Positions 44,168-53,744 of a DNA stretch of 64,000 nucleotides are shown here, piece by piece. The translations under genes were made by a program, and so were the position numbers. Origin of the DNA: Moesziomyces globuligerus. Its lineage: Eukaryota > Basidiomycota > Ustilaginomycetes > Ustilaginales > Ustilaginaceae. Each line of letters begins with the position of its first letter. The stretch's first letter is position 1. The notes beneath the pieces were generated by a model. That model made no database searches. It was not told where the DNA came from and saw nothing but the letters and a program-made list of their open reading frames with translations. Location: positions 806,001 to 870,000 of the forward strand of contig JARVLF010000013.1 in the NCBI GenBank assembly GCA_030849465.1. The letters are read 5' to 3'.

Positions 44168-46171
44168 ATGGCCGCCAGCAGCGTCGATGCGGCCAAAGGC
44201 ACGAGCTCGCCGCCAGCTGCAGCTTCAGCGTCGACCCTGATCCTGCTGCAGATTTCGGCGAGGGCGCTGACGTTTGTCCTCAACCAGCTTCTCGTTCGCC
44301 TCGTCGCGCCCAGCATCTTCGGCCTGGCCAACATTCAGCTGGAGCTGCTTCTCTCGACGATCCTCTTTCTCTCGCGCGACGCGATCCGTACGATCCTCAT
44401 CCGCAACGATCAAACAGCCGGACAATCTTCACCGGGCGTGGCCGATGGGCCGTCCGCTTCGGCTGTCGACACAGGTCCGAGGAGGGGCACCAGCAACGCC
44501 ACACACAACGTAGCGCTGCTGCCCATCCCAATAGGATTTGTGCTCACCGTCGCCGCATGCAGCGTGTATGCGACGGTGATCTCACCCAAGGCCATCCATG
44601 CTGTGCCGACGTTCCACGCCAGCATCGCCCTCTACGCGCTTGGTGCACTGAGCGAGCTGGCGTACGAGCCGCTCCTCATCCGTGCAGTCCGGCTTGGCCA
44701 GCCATCTCTCAGAGTCAAGGCTGAGGGTGCAGCGGTCTTCACGAAGGTCCTCAGCACCATCGCCACGATCATGCTCCTCCCTCGATGGTCTGGAGCATCG
44801 GTGTTCTCAAAGAGCATCCTGGCAGACGACAAGGCAGTGGCACTGCTTGCGTTCGGCATTGGCCAGGCTTCCTTTGGCCTCACAATGCTCTTGGTCTACA
44901 CCGTCTACTTTGCTTCGCGCTACTCGGTTGGTCAGACGCTTGACCTCTATCTTCCCCGCCCCGATAGCGTCACGCGTATAGATCCCCGGACGGGCATCGC
45001 GAGGACCGAGACGGCTTGGCTGGACCGCGCGACGCTTTCGCTCTGCATCGCCATGGCTCAGCAAGGTGTGCTCAAGCACGCGCTCACCGAAGCCGACAAG
45101 TTCGCTGTCGCCAGGTACGCCACGCTCGAGGATCAGGGGGGCTACGCGCTCGCGTCCAACTACGGTTCGCTGGTCGCGCGCATCCTCTTCCAGCCTGTAG
45201 AGGAGACAGCGCGTATCGTGTTCAGCTCCGAGCTCGTCGCGCTCGATTCAGACTCGGAGGCACCTCGTGGCGCTCGGCCGGTCATCGCTAAGCGCGCGGT
45301 GGAAAAGGCCGCCTCGATGCTGGCCGCACTGTTCCGGCTTCACCTCCTGCTTGCATGCGTCATGGTCGCCTTCGGTGGTCCGCTCAGCACCGCCTTCCTC
45401 TTCATCATGGCGGGGCCACAGTGGGCGTTTGGCACAAGTGCACCCGCGATCTTGGCGGCGTACACATGTTATCTTCCCATCATGGGCATCAACGGCATCG
45501 CCGAAGGCTTCGTCCAGTCCGTAGCCAGTCGTAAGCAAGTCAAGAGCTACAATCGCATCTTGCTGCTAGCCAGCGCTGGCTTCGTGGCGGTTCTAGCGTC
45601 CATCAATGCATTTGTTGCGCGCGACGCAGCGGGTGGTCAGGGCGAGGCCCCACAGGCATACTCCTTCCTCGCCAAGACGGGTCTGGTCTGGGCGAACGCT
45701 CTTAGTCTGTCGGTGCGAGCAGGATGGTGCTGGTCATTCCTCATCACCTATTTCGGCCGTGCGGAATCTCTCATCCACAGAGAAGGCAGAGCGGAAGGGG
45801 AGCAAGATGTTCCGGAAGGGCAGGCAAAGCTTCAGGATCGCGTCCGGCTGCCTGCAGCGCTTCCAAGCCGTCCGACTTTGACAGTCTTCGTAGGCGTAGC
45901 CGTTGCCCTCCGAGTGCTTGTTCCGCAGGTCATGCCGACAGCGGTAGAGCTTCTGCAAGGCTCCGACGGCCGGAAAGGCGCGTCCCACGCAGGGCGGCTA
46001 CAAGCTGTGCGTCTCCTGCTGCCGACGATCGCGCTAGCTGGCGTCTGCCTCGGCGCGGTTCTGGCCAGTATCGTCGTGTTCGAACGGGCCTCATTAGTCA
46101 GGTCGTTGCGGTCGCTCGGACGCGGTCGCGTGGAGGCAGACTCCGAATCGAAGACACGCAAGTCGCAATAA
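44168..46171 (+). CDS. RFT1: RFT1, ER membrane glycolipid scramblase-family protein
   Basis: 667 residues, intronless. The ATG at 44168 (MAASSVDAAKG) is the usual RFT1 position; an upstream in-frame extension of 73 codons lies in the MSE1 promoter and lacks conservation features. Recognisable blocks: LQISARALTFVLNQLLVRLV and IFGLANIQLELLLSTILFLS at the N terminus, ELAYEPLLIRAVRLGQPSLR, ARILFQPVEETARIVFSSEL and YTCYLPIMGINGIAEGFVQS. About 12-14 hydrophobic segments are spread across the protein. RFT1 is an ER membrane protein required for N-glycosylation, linked to flipping of Man5GlcNAc2-PP-dolichol, although its direct flippase role is debated. A charged loop of about 40 residues after residue 80 and another near residue 550 are longer than in yeast. 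Confidence 0.93.
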   Translation: MAASSVDAAKGTSSPPAAASASTLILLQISARALTFVLNQLLVRLVAPSIFGLANIQLELLLSTILFLSRDAIRTILIRNDQTAGQSSPGVADGPSASAVDTGPRRGTSNATHNVALLPIPIGFVLTVAACSVYATVISPKAIHAVPTFHASIALYALGALSELAYEPLLIRAVRLGQPSLRVKAEGAAVFTKVLSTIATIMLLPRWSGASVFSKSILADDKAVALLAFGIGQASFGLTMLLVYTVYFASRYSVGQTLDLYLPRPDSVTRIDPRTGIARTETAWLDRATLSLCIAMAQQGVLKHALTEADKFAVARYATLEDQGGYALASNYGSLVARILFQPVEETARIVFSSELVALDSDSEAPRGARPVIAKRAVEKAASMLAALFRLHLLLACVMVAFGGPLSTAFLFIMAGPQWAFGTSAPAILAAYTCYLPIMGINGIAEGFVQSVASRKQVKSYNRILLLASAGFVAVLASINAFVARDAAGGQGEAPQAYSFLAKTGLVWANALSLSVRAGWCWSFLITYFGRAESLIHREGRAEGEQDVPEGQAKLQDRVRLPAALPSRPTLTVFVGVAVALRVLVPQVMPTAVELLQGSDGRKGASHAGRLQAVRLLLPTIALAGVCLGAVLASIVVFERASLVRSLRSLGRGRVEADSESKTRKSQ

Positions 46172-47375
46172 GCACGCTGCAGTGGAGGCAATGTCAACAT
46201 TGGGCGCGGCAGCGCTCTGCATTTCTGTACAGGAGTTGGCAACGCATCGAGGTGGGTTCGGAAGTCACAAGCCGCGGCTACCATTCGCAACAGGTCATGA
46301 AGGAGCGTGGGTATCTACGACATTCCGAGATATCACACGCTCGGATGGGCGTGGCCGCAGAGAGGCTCAAATCCCACGGTCTCCCTTTGCAGAGTCTCGC
46401 GCTGTGGCTTGGACGGCGTGACCTATTCGATTCACACCGTGATGGCGTTGCTGTCCCACCGAGTCAGAGACACTGGGTCCTAATCTAGATCCTTGTGAGC
46501 CCACCTCATCAAGCATTGTACAACCGGTCATTGAGAGAGGGGTAATCTTTCATCCGCCCGGAAGCGGCCGAGGATACGGGCAACGTCGACAACGTACTCT
46601 CCGTGCACACAAGGCGAAACCCACACCGAATCAGAACAGGCTGAGCTCCAAAGAAACTTGTCAGAAATGCGTCGCGATCTGCCGGACAGCAACGCACGAA
46701 GCGAGGATAGGCCAGCCCGCATAGCCCTTGTGCGTGGGGGCCGTCCAGCTCAAGCTAGCCATGACCATCAACAGATCAGACAGTACGGATGTCAAACGCA
46801 CGTGTACCTGTTATGAGGCAGGGCCAAATCTGGGTCAGTGCCGCAAACCAGGATCCTTCGCGCGCTTCAGGGGACTAATGATGAAGCCACGGGTGTTCTC
46901 TTGATGAAGTCTGCTGTGCAATACCGTTCGGCCCGTTCTCTTCAATCTGGTAACTTCTCGCGCTGCGTTCCGCTCACTGACGATATCATTTGAAGATGAT
47001 CCGGAGCCAATGATATGCTTGCGTCTCATGTGCGGGACAGTCAATGAAACGTTGGCTCCACCCGGCCGCTGCACTGCACCTCTGTGCACATGCATATCAC
47101 TTGTCAGCTCATAAGCGCGGTTAAATCAATGCAAGCACAGGCCCACAGGTTAGCGAAGTTGCCGACGTAATCCCGGTAGTAGCTATCTTCCCCTCTCCGG
47201 CCAGTCTGGATGTCTCTTCGGCCGTTTTCCAGGAAGCTCCACCAAGACATAGCCCACTGCATTGCGAGGCCCATATCTCTGGTCTATAAAAACGAACGCT
47301 CCTATCGTAGCGACCGTTTCACTCTCACCAGTGGCGAGACCGAAAAGGACATCATTTGACCAGCTTTCTTCTAAG
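46172..47375. other. Intergenic region upstream of secreted protein gene
   Basis: 1.2 kb, visibly less GC-rich than the RFT1 coding sequence. Holds the TATA box of the 47376 gene. Short frames on the minus strand (46509-46722) have no recognisable domain and are not called. Confidence 0.5.
47285..47291 (+). promoter_or_regulatory. TATA box of secreted protein gene
   Basis: TATAAAA, 85-91 bases upstream of the start codon at 47376. It is the clearest TATA box in the window and suggests strongly regulated expression. Confidence 0.6.
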
Positions 47376-49232
47376 ATGGTGGACCATATTCTCACTCGCT
47401 TTTTTCAATTATTGCTCCTCATAGCCATCTGCGCCGGGGTCACACGCAGTGCTGGCGACTTCGATCATCGTCCCATCGCATCAAGCTCACTCAATCCGCA
47501 GCAGCAATCTTCTCGCTTACCTTATCCGGACGATGGCTCTCTGTCCACATCACTCCCAGGCCAGCAGGTATCTCAGCGCTCTCTTCGGCAATACCTCCAT
47601 GAGGCTGCCACTCAGAGGAGCCTTCCTCGGTACTATGATTCAGTCTGGTTCGTATTCAGAAAAATCGGCGGAAGGATGCTCAGAAAATATGGACGGGTCT
47701 CCACGCCCTGGGATCTGCGCGACCATCCCTACTTTCTGGAATATACGGTCGGTGAAGAAAAGGTACCCGCATTGGCCATCAGATTTGGTGATGTCATTCC
47801 CGACAACCCGTTGGGTCGGTTCAACGACGACCTCATCATCTTCATGCATTCCGCGCAATTGTCGCGCGAGACGGACGTGACCTATCTCCTCGAGCCCAAA
47901 TTCATACAGCAGGCTAACGGTGGTGAAAGTCCCGTGCACTTGGAAGAGCATCCACCTGCACATCAGATCCTATGGGAGAAGCGCGATGCGATGGGAAGGG
48001 CATCAGTCTGGTTATACGAGCTTCCCGAGGTCTTCCGGTGGCCGGTGCTGGAGGACCTGGAACGCTTGGGTTACAGACCCAGCACCGTCCAGCGTCAAGT
48101 GGCCCAAGCCGTTCCGAGGCTCCCGCCATACTCAGGAAGTAGTTTGGCGGATCTCTTGGAACAGAGCCGACGGTACCTGTCGCAATTTGCCTCTCGTCGC
48201 GACGGGCTCTATATCTCCTACTACGGACTGATGAGAACGCCGGTCGATGATCATCGCGGCGTCTGGTATCACGCTCCGATCTTCGACCGCTTCGACCCCG
48301 ACAATAATGCAGTCCAGCTCAAGATGTACACGTCGTACCAGGGCGCTCGCGTCCCGGTGCTCGAACGCGTGATGTACTCGTTATCCAAGGCCGGGGCCGG
48401 TGGAGCCCACCTCGTGCCACAAGCTATCGTCCGGCCGACAAGGGTGATTCCTCACGTGCAGTTCACCACAGTGTACGCGATTCCTGCCAGTCTTCAAGAA
48501 GCGGCAAAGGTCGAGATACCCTACTTGCCTCGCGCCTCCAGATCTGGGTCCAATTTCCACCGAGATCGACCCGTGTTCGTTATGCTGCGAGAGCAGCGTC
48601 CAATTGGCCATCCGTTTGCCTTGTTGGACCCGAATGTCGCCCAAATCTCCTCTGGGTCCAGGGCTCCTCTCGTGCAGCCAGGAAGCAAAGGGGCATGGCA
48701 TCAACCACAACCGGCGGCCGGTCCGGGCTTCTCCTCAACGTCGGCGACGCGAGAACAGCTCATCGCTCAAGACCAGGCCGGGCCTTCCACAATTAGCGGG
48801 CAGAGACACAGTCAAGTCATCTCATCGCAAGGTCTGCACGAAATCCCAACCAACCTCAACGTTCTCACCGACGGCCAAGTGCACCATTTTCCACCAACTC
48901 CGGGATTCTGGTTCGACTCGCCGAAGGACCGTGCGCCGAACTTCGAACATGGTGATCCTGCTGACGGCATTCATCATCAAGCGATGGATCAGGATCGAGA
49001 ATTTTCCCAGTTCCACGGCATGGAAAGTCCATCTGCAACACAGCTTATGCCCCCTCCTCGCCCGAAGCGTCGGCCTAGCATGCCCACGAAGCCTCAGCAG
49101 CAAGACATGCACTTCAGCTACAGGCCTGGGGAGCAGAATCCGTACGAGGCTCCGCGCGGAGATCCCATGGAGGTCCTTATCTCGCATCTGCAACCTCACC
49201 TCGAGGACGCTTGGCGATACGAGCGATTCTGA
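47376..49232 (+). CDS. Large secreted protein of unknown function, cysteine-free after signal peptide
   Basis: 618 residues, intronless. The start is the first ATG (47376); the frame extends 38 codons further only to a TTG. A signal peptide is clear (MVDHILTRFFQLLLLIAICA, cleavage near TRSAG). The mature part of about 590 residues contains no cysteine. Residues about 80-380 look folded, with many aromatic and charged residues (YYDSVWFVFRKIGGRML, WDLRDHPYFLEYTVGEE, DGLYISYYGLMRTP). The last 200 or so residues are Pro/Gln/His-rich and probably disordered (MPPPRPKRRPSMPTKPQQQ). No domain recognised. It resembles predicted smut secreted effectors in having a signal peptide, no anchor, no known fold and its own TATA promoter. 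Effector function is inference. It is followed 704 bases later by another small secreted protein gene on the same strand. Confidence 0.8.
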   Translation: MVDHILTRFFQLLLLIAICAGVTRSAGDFDHRPIASSSLNPQQQSSRLPYPDDGSLSTSLPGQQVSQRSLRQYLHEAATQRSLPRYYDSVWFVFRKIGGRMLRKYGRVSTPWDLRDHPYFLEYTVGEEKVPALAIRFGDVIPDNPLGRFNDDLIIFMHSAQLSRETDVTYLLEPKFIQQANGGESPVHLEEHPPAHQILWEKRDAMGRASVWLYELPEVFRWPVLEDLERLGYRPSTVQRQVAQAVPRLPPYSGSSLADLLEQSRRYLSQFASRRDGLYISYYGLMRTPVDDHRGVWYHAPIFDRFDPDNNAVQLKMYTSYQGARVPVLERVMYSLSKAGAGGAHLVPQAIVRPTRVIPHVQFTTVYAIPASLQEAAKVEIPYLPRASRSGSNFHRDRPVFVMLREQRPIGHPFALLDPNVAQISSGSRAPLVQPGSKGAWHQPQPAAGPGFSSTSATREQLIAQDQAGPSTISGQRHSQVISSQGLHEIPTNLNVLTDGQVHHFPPTPGFWFDSPKDRAPNFEHGDPADGIHHQAMDQDREFSQFHGMESPSATQLMPPPRPKRRPSMPTKPQQQDMHFSYRPGEQNPYEAPRGDPMEVLISHLQPHLEDAWRYERF

Positions 49233-49936
49233 TTTCTCTCTGTGCCCTCCTTCGAGATCGCATTCGGATAAGCGCGTGATGCAATCCTAATGAAAGTTGA
49301 CCTTGAAGTGACACTGAGATTTGTGATGCGAGTAGGCCCCAGACACATCGGCCTGGGAAGACGTGGGAGGGAGCTTTCCTTCAATTCAGTACAACAGCCG
49401 CGCTGTGGGGAGGATTTGCGACGTGTTCATCTTGTCAAATATACATGCAGCGACGTCGAATGGAGATTGGCGAGACGCTGTTCAGAGTGAAGACTTCGGT
49501 CAATTCCCTATTTGCGATCACATGGTTGCGACTTGCTCAATGCTGATGCAGCGCCAATCTGTGTTCGACTACGATGTGCCCGCAAGGACGCACCTGAGCG
49601 CCGTCAGGGTCTGCAAATGGGAAGAACATTCGACGCAGCTGGTTGGGTTAGACTAGATCACGACAAGGAACAATACGAGTGTCCTCTGCTTCATTCGAAG
49701 GAAGAAAGCGGCCCCAACAAAAGTCTCGTTCTCAATGAGATGCCCCACTCAGAGACGAAGGTCGTATCGAGAACAATTGAGGCCAAGAACTTCGCCATAT
49801 CTCCCCCACCAAGGTCGAGCAAAGCTCCGAATTCTTGCTAGGATACAAAAAGCCATCCATCCTGGCCCAAGCTCCCACTCCAATTCCAACTCTCACTGTT
49901 TTACTTCGCCTGTGCTGCATCCCAGGACTGCCAAAC
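49233..49936. other. Spacer between the two secreted protein genes
   Basis: 0.7 kb, lower GC, containing the 3' end of the 47376 gene and the promoter of the next. No further gene seen. Confidence 0.5.
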
Positions 49937-50401
49937 ATGAACATCGCCGCTTCCCTTGCGCTGACTTCGTTCTTCGTCATCTATCTTGCGGTGGCAGAGG
50001 CTGCTCCCGAGGCAGCTCAGTCACCGAAGATGGAGCAACGCGAGGTCCGCTCGCCTGAGGCTACCTTCAAGCAGACGGGAGCTGATGTTTCCAACAAGCA
50101 AGGAGGTGGCCTTGTGTCTGCAGTCAGTGGCAAATTTTTCGACCCCGCCATTCAGACCCATCTCTCCACCGAGCTCATCTGGACAGAGAACCATGTCGTG
50201 TCTTCTTTCATTGGTGCCGATGGTCCTGACAATGTACAGGGCACTTTCGGCTGGGCAAAGAATTCGATCATCAACCTCTTCGATGCCAACTACAAGGGCA
50301 CCCAAGTCAAATTCAACTTCACCGTTACCGACCAGAAGGAGATCCTTTTCTCCGTCAATGGACACAAGATTGACTTGAAGAAAGCGGTCGATTCGGAGTA
50401 G
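49937..50401 (+). CDS. Small secreted protein, effector-like
   Basis: 154 residues, intronless. The ATG at 49937 starts a signal peptide (MNIAASLALTSFFVIYLAVA, cut near AEAAP); the 34 upstream in-frame codons do not look coding. The mature protein of about 130 residues has no cysteine. It has a polar N-terminal part and then alternating hydrophobic and polar residues (LSTELIWTENHVVSSFIGAD, TQVKFNFTVTDQKEILFSVN) that suggest a small beta-rich fold. One N-glycosylation sequon (NFT) is present. No family recognised. The short size, signal peptide, lack of membrane segment and position beside another unrecognised secreted protein gene fit a smut effector, but this is inference. Confidence 0.78.
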   Translation: MNIAASLALTSFFVIYLAVAEAAPEAAQSPKMEQREVRSPEATFKQTGADVSNKQGGGLVSAVSGKFFDPAIQTHLSTELIWTENHVVSSFIGADGPDNVQGTFGWAKNSIINLFDANYKGTQVKFNFTVTDQKEILFSVNGHKIDLKKAVDSE

Positions 50402-50765
50402 TCTGCGTACGCTTACCTCGGCAAGGACAGGCAGGGCGGGGGCCAACATGTGCGAACGCTTGTTTAGTCCGCCGCCAGCCCCACCACCCCCTTCTCCCTC
50501 AACGAACCTTCTAGCGATCATTTCGGTGATGACCATCAGCACTCCGAGGTCCTCTCTTCCTTTTGTTCCTCTGAACATGGTTTCATTGCTATGTCTTCAT
50601 CTCAATCTCCGTCAATCTCCGATTCAAGAGCAAATGTCCGAGACAAGCAGTCTTTGATGATTCACAGATGGAAAGCCTATCGCAGGCGCGGGGAATACAT
50701 GCGGGTCACAGTTCGGAAAAGCTCCATCGTTCTCGAGGGCTCTTGAGGAGGGGAAAGGGAGCGAT
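50402..50765. other. Convergent 3' region
   Basis: 364 bases between the stop codons of the small secreted protein and the Kelch protein; CT-rich, no feature seen. Confidence 0.5.
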
Positions 50766-53744
50766 TTACCAGGCGTTTGTGACGCGGAGACTGGTGGGCT
50801 GAGCTCGCAGCATCGATGCGGTGCGACCATTGTGGGTGGGCTCGATGATCTTGGCGGGGGCGGGGGCAGCGATGGCCGGGGTGTCCCAGGGGAACATGGG
50901 GGATTTAGTGTGGCGGGGGGTGTCCGTGATACCATCGACGGCGACGTTAGTGTCGAGGTCGTCATCGTCATGCAGTCCGGCGTGGTCTGCGGGGAAGCTG
51001 AGGAAGAGGCTGTCCGGGCTTGCATTGGGGTTGCGCGGGAGGTGGTAGGGGCTGACGACATCGCCTGGCGACATGTGAAGCTGGTCGTAGCAGCTGCCTG
51101 GCGTTTCGAGGATCACGCGCACGCGCTGCGCACCTGAGAGGGAATGCTCGCTCTTCCAAGAGCGAGGCGAAGACCCGCGGTGCATACCAGCCAGGTACGG
51201 GTACGAGAAGTGGGATGCGGCAGCGTTCGAGTCCAGGGTGCTGACCGTCGCAAGCGAGGTGCGAGACCCATTGGCGTGAAGCAGCTTGAGCTCGCCACGG
51301 CCATCATCAGTCGGCATGAGCAGCTCGCCACGACCCAGAGGCTCGCTGTCAACCAGCTCGAAGGGCGACTCGTCACCAGCAAGCTGAATGATAAAGTCGT
51401 CCGGCAGAGCCTTCTGTTCGCGTTGCAGTTCAACAACACCGGCACTACGACGAGGCGCAATGTTGCCAAGCGTCATCACAGGCTTGGGAGCCGAGGTGAA
51501 CTTGTCACCGGTCGTAGTAGACTCGGGCTTGGCTCGGGTCAGATTGCTGGCGGCTCGCTTCAAGCGCGCACTCCAGCCAGCTCCACCAGCCACGGCAGCC
51601 TCTGCTCCGTCATTGAGATAGAGGTTTGAGACGGGGGGTACCTGGCCTCCCTTCTCGCCGTCACCGTGGAAGCGAGCGAGATCTGCCTCGGCGTCGCGGC
51701 TCCCGGCATCACGGCCAAGGTTGTAGGCGGCGGCCTCCTTGCGCTTTCGGTAGGCGTAGATCCCTCCGATTGCGGCGGCGACAGCGGCGGCGCCGAGCAA
51801 GGACCCAGCGATCGCACCAGTGTGGTTCGAGCCCGTATTCGTACCGGAAGCATCGTCCTTCTGGTTCGGCTTGTCAGCACTATCAGTTGGAGCCGCAGCC
51901 GGAGTTGGGGCAGCAACTTCGGGCTTGGTTTCCACAGATGATGCAGGTGGCGCAGCCGGCGCAGGCGGAACAGGCTGCGCTGCAACCGGGGACGCCGCAG
52001 CTGTCTGCTGAGCGTTCGCAGCCTCGGCCTGGGAGGACTCCTGGCTGGCCGCAGCGACGGTGTTGGCAACAGCCTGACGTGCCTCGGCGACACCAGCGGC
52101 TGAGGTGGACCAGGTGAGACCGCCAGCGTTCGACATGGTGGCTGTGTCAAGGAAGTGGACCTGCGAGGCAGGAGCCTGACCCGAGGTCATGAAGCTCTGC
52201 GCCGAGTAGTCCGTTGCGGGACCATCATTGAGCATGCCGAATGAGACCATCATCACGTCGGCAGCCATAGTTGCGGAGTGGTATGCGAGGGCAGGAGGTT
52301 GAGACGACTCCGATGTCCACACGGCGGCATCCCAGCGCGCCGGCGACTGCTTGGGATCCAGAATGAACACCTCGCTGATCGGGTCGTTCTCGGTGGTGAC
52401 CTCGGTGGGGTCTTGGAGGTAGCCTCCGTGGATGACGACTTTGCCATCAGGGGTGACGACGGCGGTGTGGCCCATTCGCCCAGCGGGGATCAGCCCAGTG
52501 GCGTTCCAGTGCTCCCAATCGCCAGTGGCCATGTCGAGTGCCCAGAAGCGGTCGAGAGGGGCCATCTGACCGTTCTCGCTCTTTCCTCCGAGGAAGAGTA
52601 CCTTCTCTCCGCACGTGCCGTTAGCGGGCAGCATCACGGTGGTGTAGTCGGTCAGCGAGAAGTCGTGCATGCGCGGGTCCAGCGCTAGCGACTGTACCGA
52701 GGCATAGGCGGATCCGGTGATGTCGATGCCGACGTGTGCGGTCTCAGCAGACGCCGACACCAGGGAGGATGAAGGAGCGGACAGGGAGGCCGTGGACTCG
52801 CTCCACATGTCGACACCGGCATAGGTGCCCGCTGTGGTCGCGCAGGTGGACGCGTCGAAGGTGCCACCAGAGACCATTACCGACGGTGCATTGGTCGAGG
52901 CTATGGCAACCGCCTTGGCACCATGACGGCGGCTGGGAGTGGCTCCGTCATCGGGATAGACGGCGGTCCACTTTCCCGCCTCGACGTTGCCGATGGGAGC
53001 AGACCAAATGTAAGCAGGAGCATCTTGCGTGCAATTCTGGGTAACACCACCGACGATCCAGAGCTTCTCCGAGCCATCGGTTGGGTCGACGGCCGCAGTA
53101 GCTGCAGCAAAGGCATGCGCGGGCAGGCCTTGCGAGGAGAGCCTCTGCCAAGGCAGTGCTTCGCTGCTGGAGGTCTGGCTTGAGGTCAGCTGAGAAGCAT
53201 TGAGCGCATAAACATCGTTGGTAATATCACCAGCGATACTCGTCTGGCCGCCCACAACGAGAACGATGTTGTGTGCGGGCAGGTATGTGGCCGTCTGGCC
53301 CCAGCGTCGACTTGGTGGGGTTACGGACACGTTGGTTTCGGTCCCGTCGGCCTTCTCGAAGACGATAGTGAGCGTTCGTCCCGACGATTGATCGTCGTTC
53401 TCGTTTGAAGTAGCATTGACCGCTACAACAGAGGGGAAAACCTCGTCTCTTCGCAGACGAGCTGGTCGGAGGATACCTTGTGGGTCAAGCTCGCGCTTCT
53501 TTCCGGCTGCGGTTGAGGATCGATCTCGATCCAGATGTCCTGGTTGAGCTGAAGCGGAAGCGATGTCGAGGTCCACTTTGTGCTGGAAGTCCGAGCTTGA
53601 CTGGTGACTGTAGGATTGAGGAAGGTGGATAGCTGAGCCTGGTTCCATGCGTGCTGATCGTCGAGCGTTCGGTACGTAGCTCGAGGGCAGGGCTGCGACG
53701 CACGGAAGAAGGAGCGCCACGAGGAGCGAGCGCAGCAGCCACAT
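50766..53744 (-). CDS. Kelch-repeat single-pass membrane protein
   Basis: 992 residues, intronless. The ATG at 53744 (MWLLRSLLVALLLPCVAALP) gives a clean signal peptide; the 146 upstream in-frame codons are Ser/Arg-rich and lack it. The extracellular part (to about 560) carries Kelch-type beta-propeller repeats: RWGQTATYLPAHNIVLVVGG, EKLWIVGGVTQ, RHGAKAVAIA, KVLFLGGKSENGQMAPLDRF and GRMGHTAVVTPDGKVVIHGG. An Ala/Pro/Gln-rich stalk leads to a membrane helix at 642-663 (GAIAGSLLGAAAVAAAIGGI), stopped by YRKRKE. The cytosolic tail of about 330 residues has scattered ordered motifs (DDFIIQLAGDESPFELV). Proteins of this layout in fungi are surface sensors or adhesion/polarity factors; ligand and partner are unknown. 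Confidence 0.85.
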   Translation of the reverse strand: MWLLRSLLVALLLPCVAALPSSYVPNARRSARMEPGSAIHLPQSYSHQSSSDFQHKVDLDIASASAQPGHLDRDRSSTAAGKKRELDPQGILRPARLRRDEVFPSVVAVNATSNENDDQSSGRTLTIVFEKADGTETNVSVTPPSRRWGQTATYLPAHNIVLVVGGQTSIAGDITNDVYALNASQLTSSQTSSSEALPWQRLSSQGLPAHAFAAATAAVDPTDGSEKLWIVGGVTQNCTQDAPAYIWSAPIGNVEAGKWTAVYPDDGATPSRRHGAKAVAIASTNAPSVMVSGGTFDASTCATTAGTYAGVDMWSESTASLSAPSSSLVSASAETAHVGIDITGSAYASVQSLALDPRMHDFSLTDYTTVMLPANGTCGEKVLFLGGKSENGQMAPLDRFWALDMATGDWEHWNATGLIPAGRMGHTAVVTPDGKVVIHGGYLQDPTEVTTENDPISEVFILDPKQSPARWDAAVWTSESSQPPALAYHSATMAADVMMVSFGMLNDGPATDYSAQSFMTSGQAPASQVHFLDTATMSNAGGLTWSTSAAGVAEARQAVANTVAAASQESSQAEAANAQQTAAASPVAAQPVPPAPAAPPASSVETKPEVAAPTPAAAPTDSADKPNQKDDASGTNTGSNHTGAIAGSLLGAAAVAAAIGGIYAYRKRKEAAAYNLGRDAGSRDAEADLARFHGDGEKGGQVPPVSNLYLNDGAEAAVAGGAGWSARLKRAASNLTRAKPESTTTGDKFTSAPKPVMTLGNIAPRRSAGVVELQREQKALPDDFIIQLAGDESPFELVDSEPLGRGELLMPTDDGRGELKLLHANGSRTSLATVSTLDSNAAASHFSYPYLAGMHRGSSPRSWKSEHSLSGAQRVRVILETPGSCYDQLHMSPGDVVSPYHLPRNPNASPDSLFLSFPADHAGLHDDDDLDTNVAVDGITDTPRHTKSPMFPWDTPAIAAPAPAKIIEPTHNGRTASMLRAQPTSLRVTNAW

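Noticed and set aside
46509..46722. Two overlapping minus-strand frames (62 and 64 codons) before the secreted protein gene
   Set aside because: No splice partners, signal peptide or domain; insufficient support for a gene.
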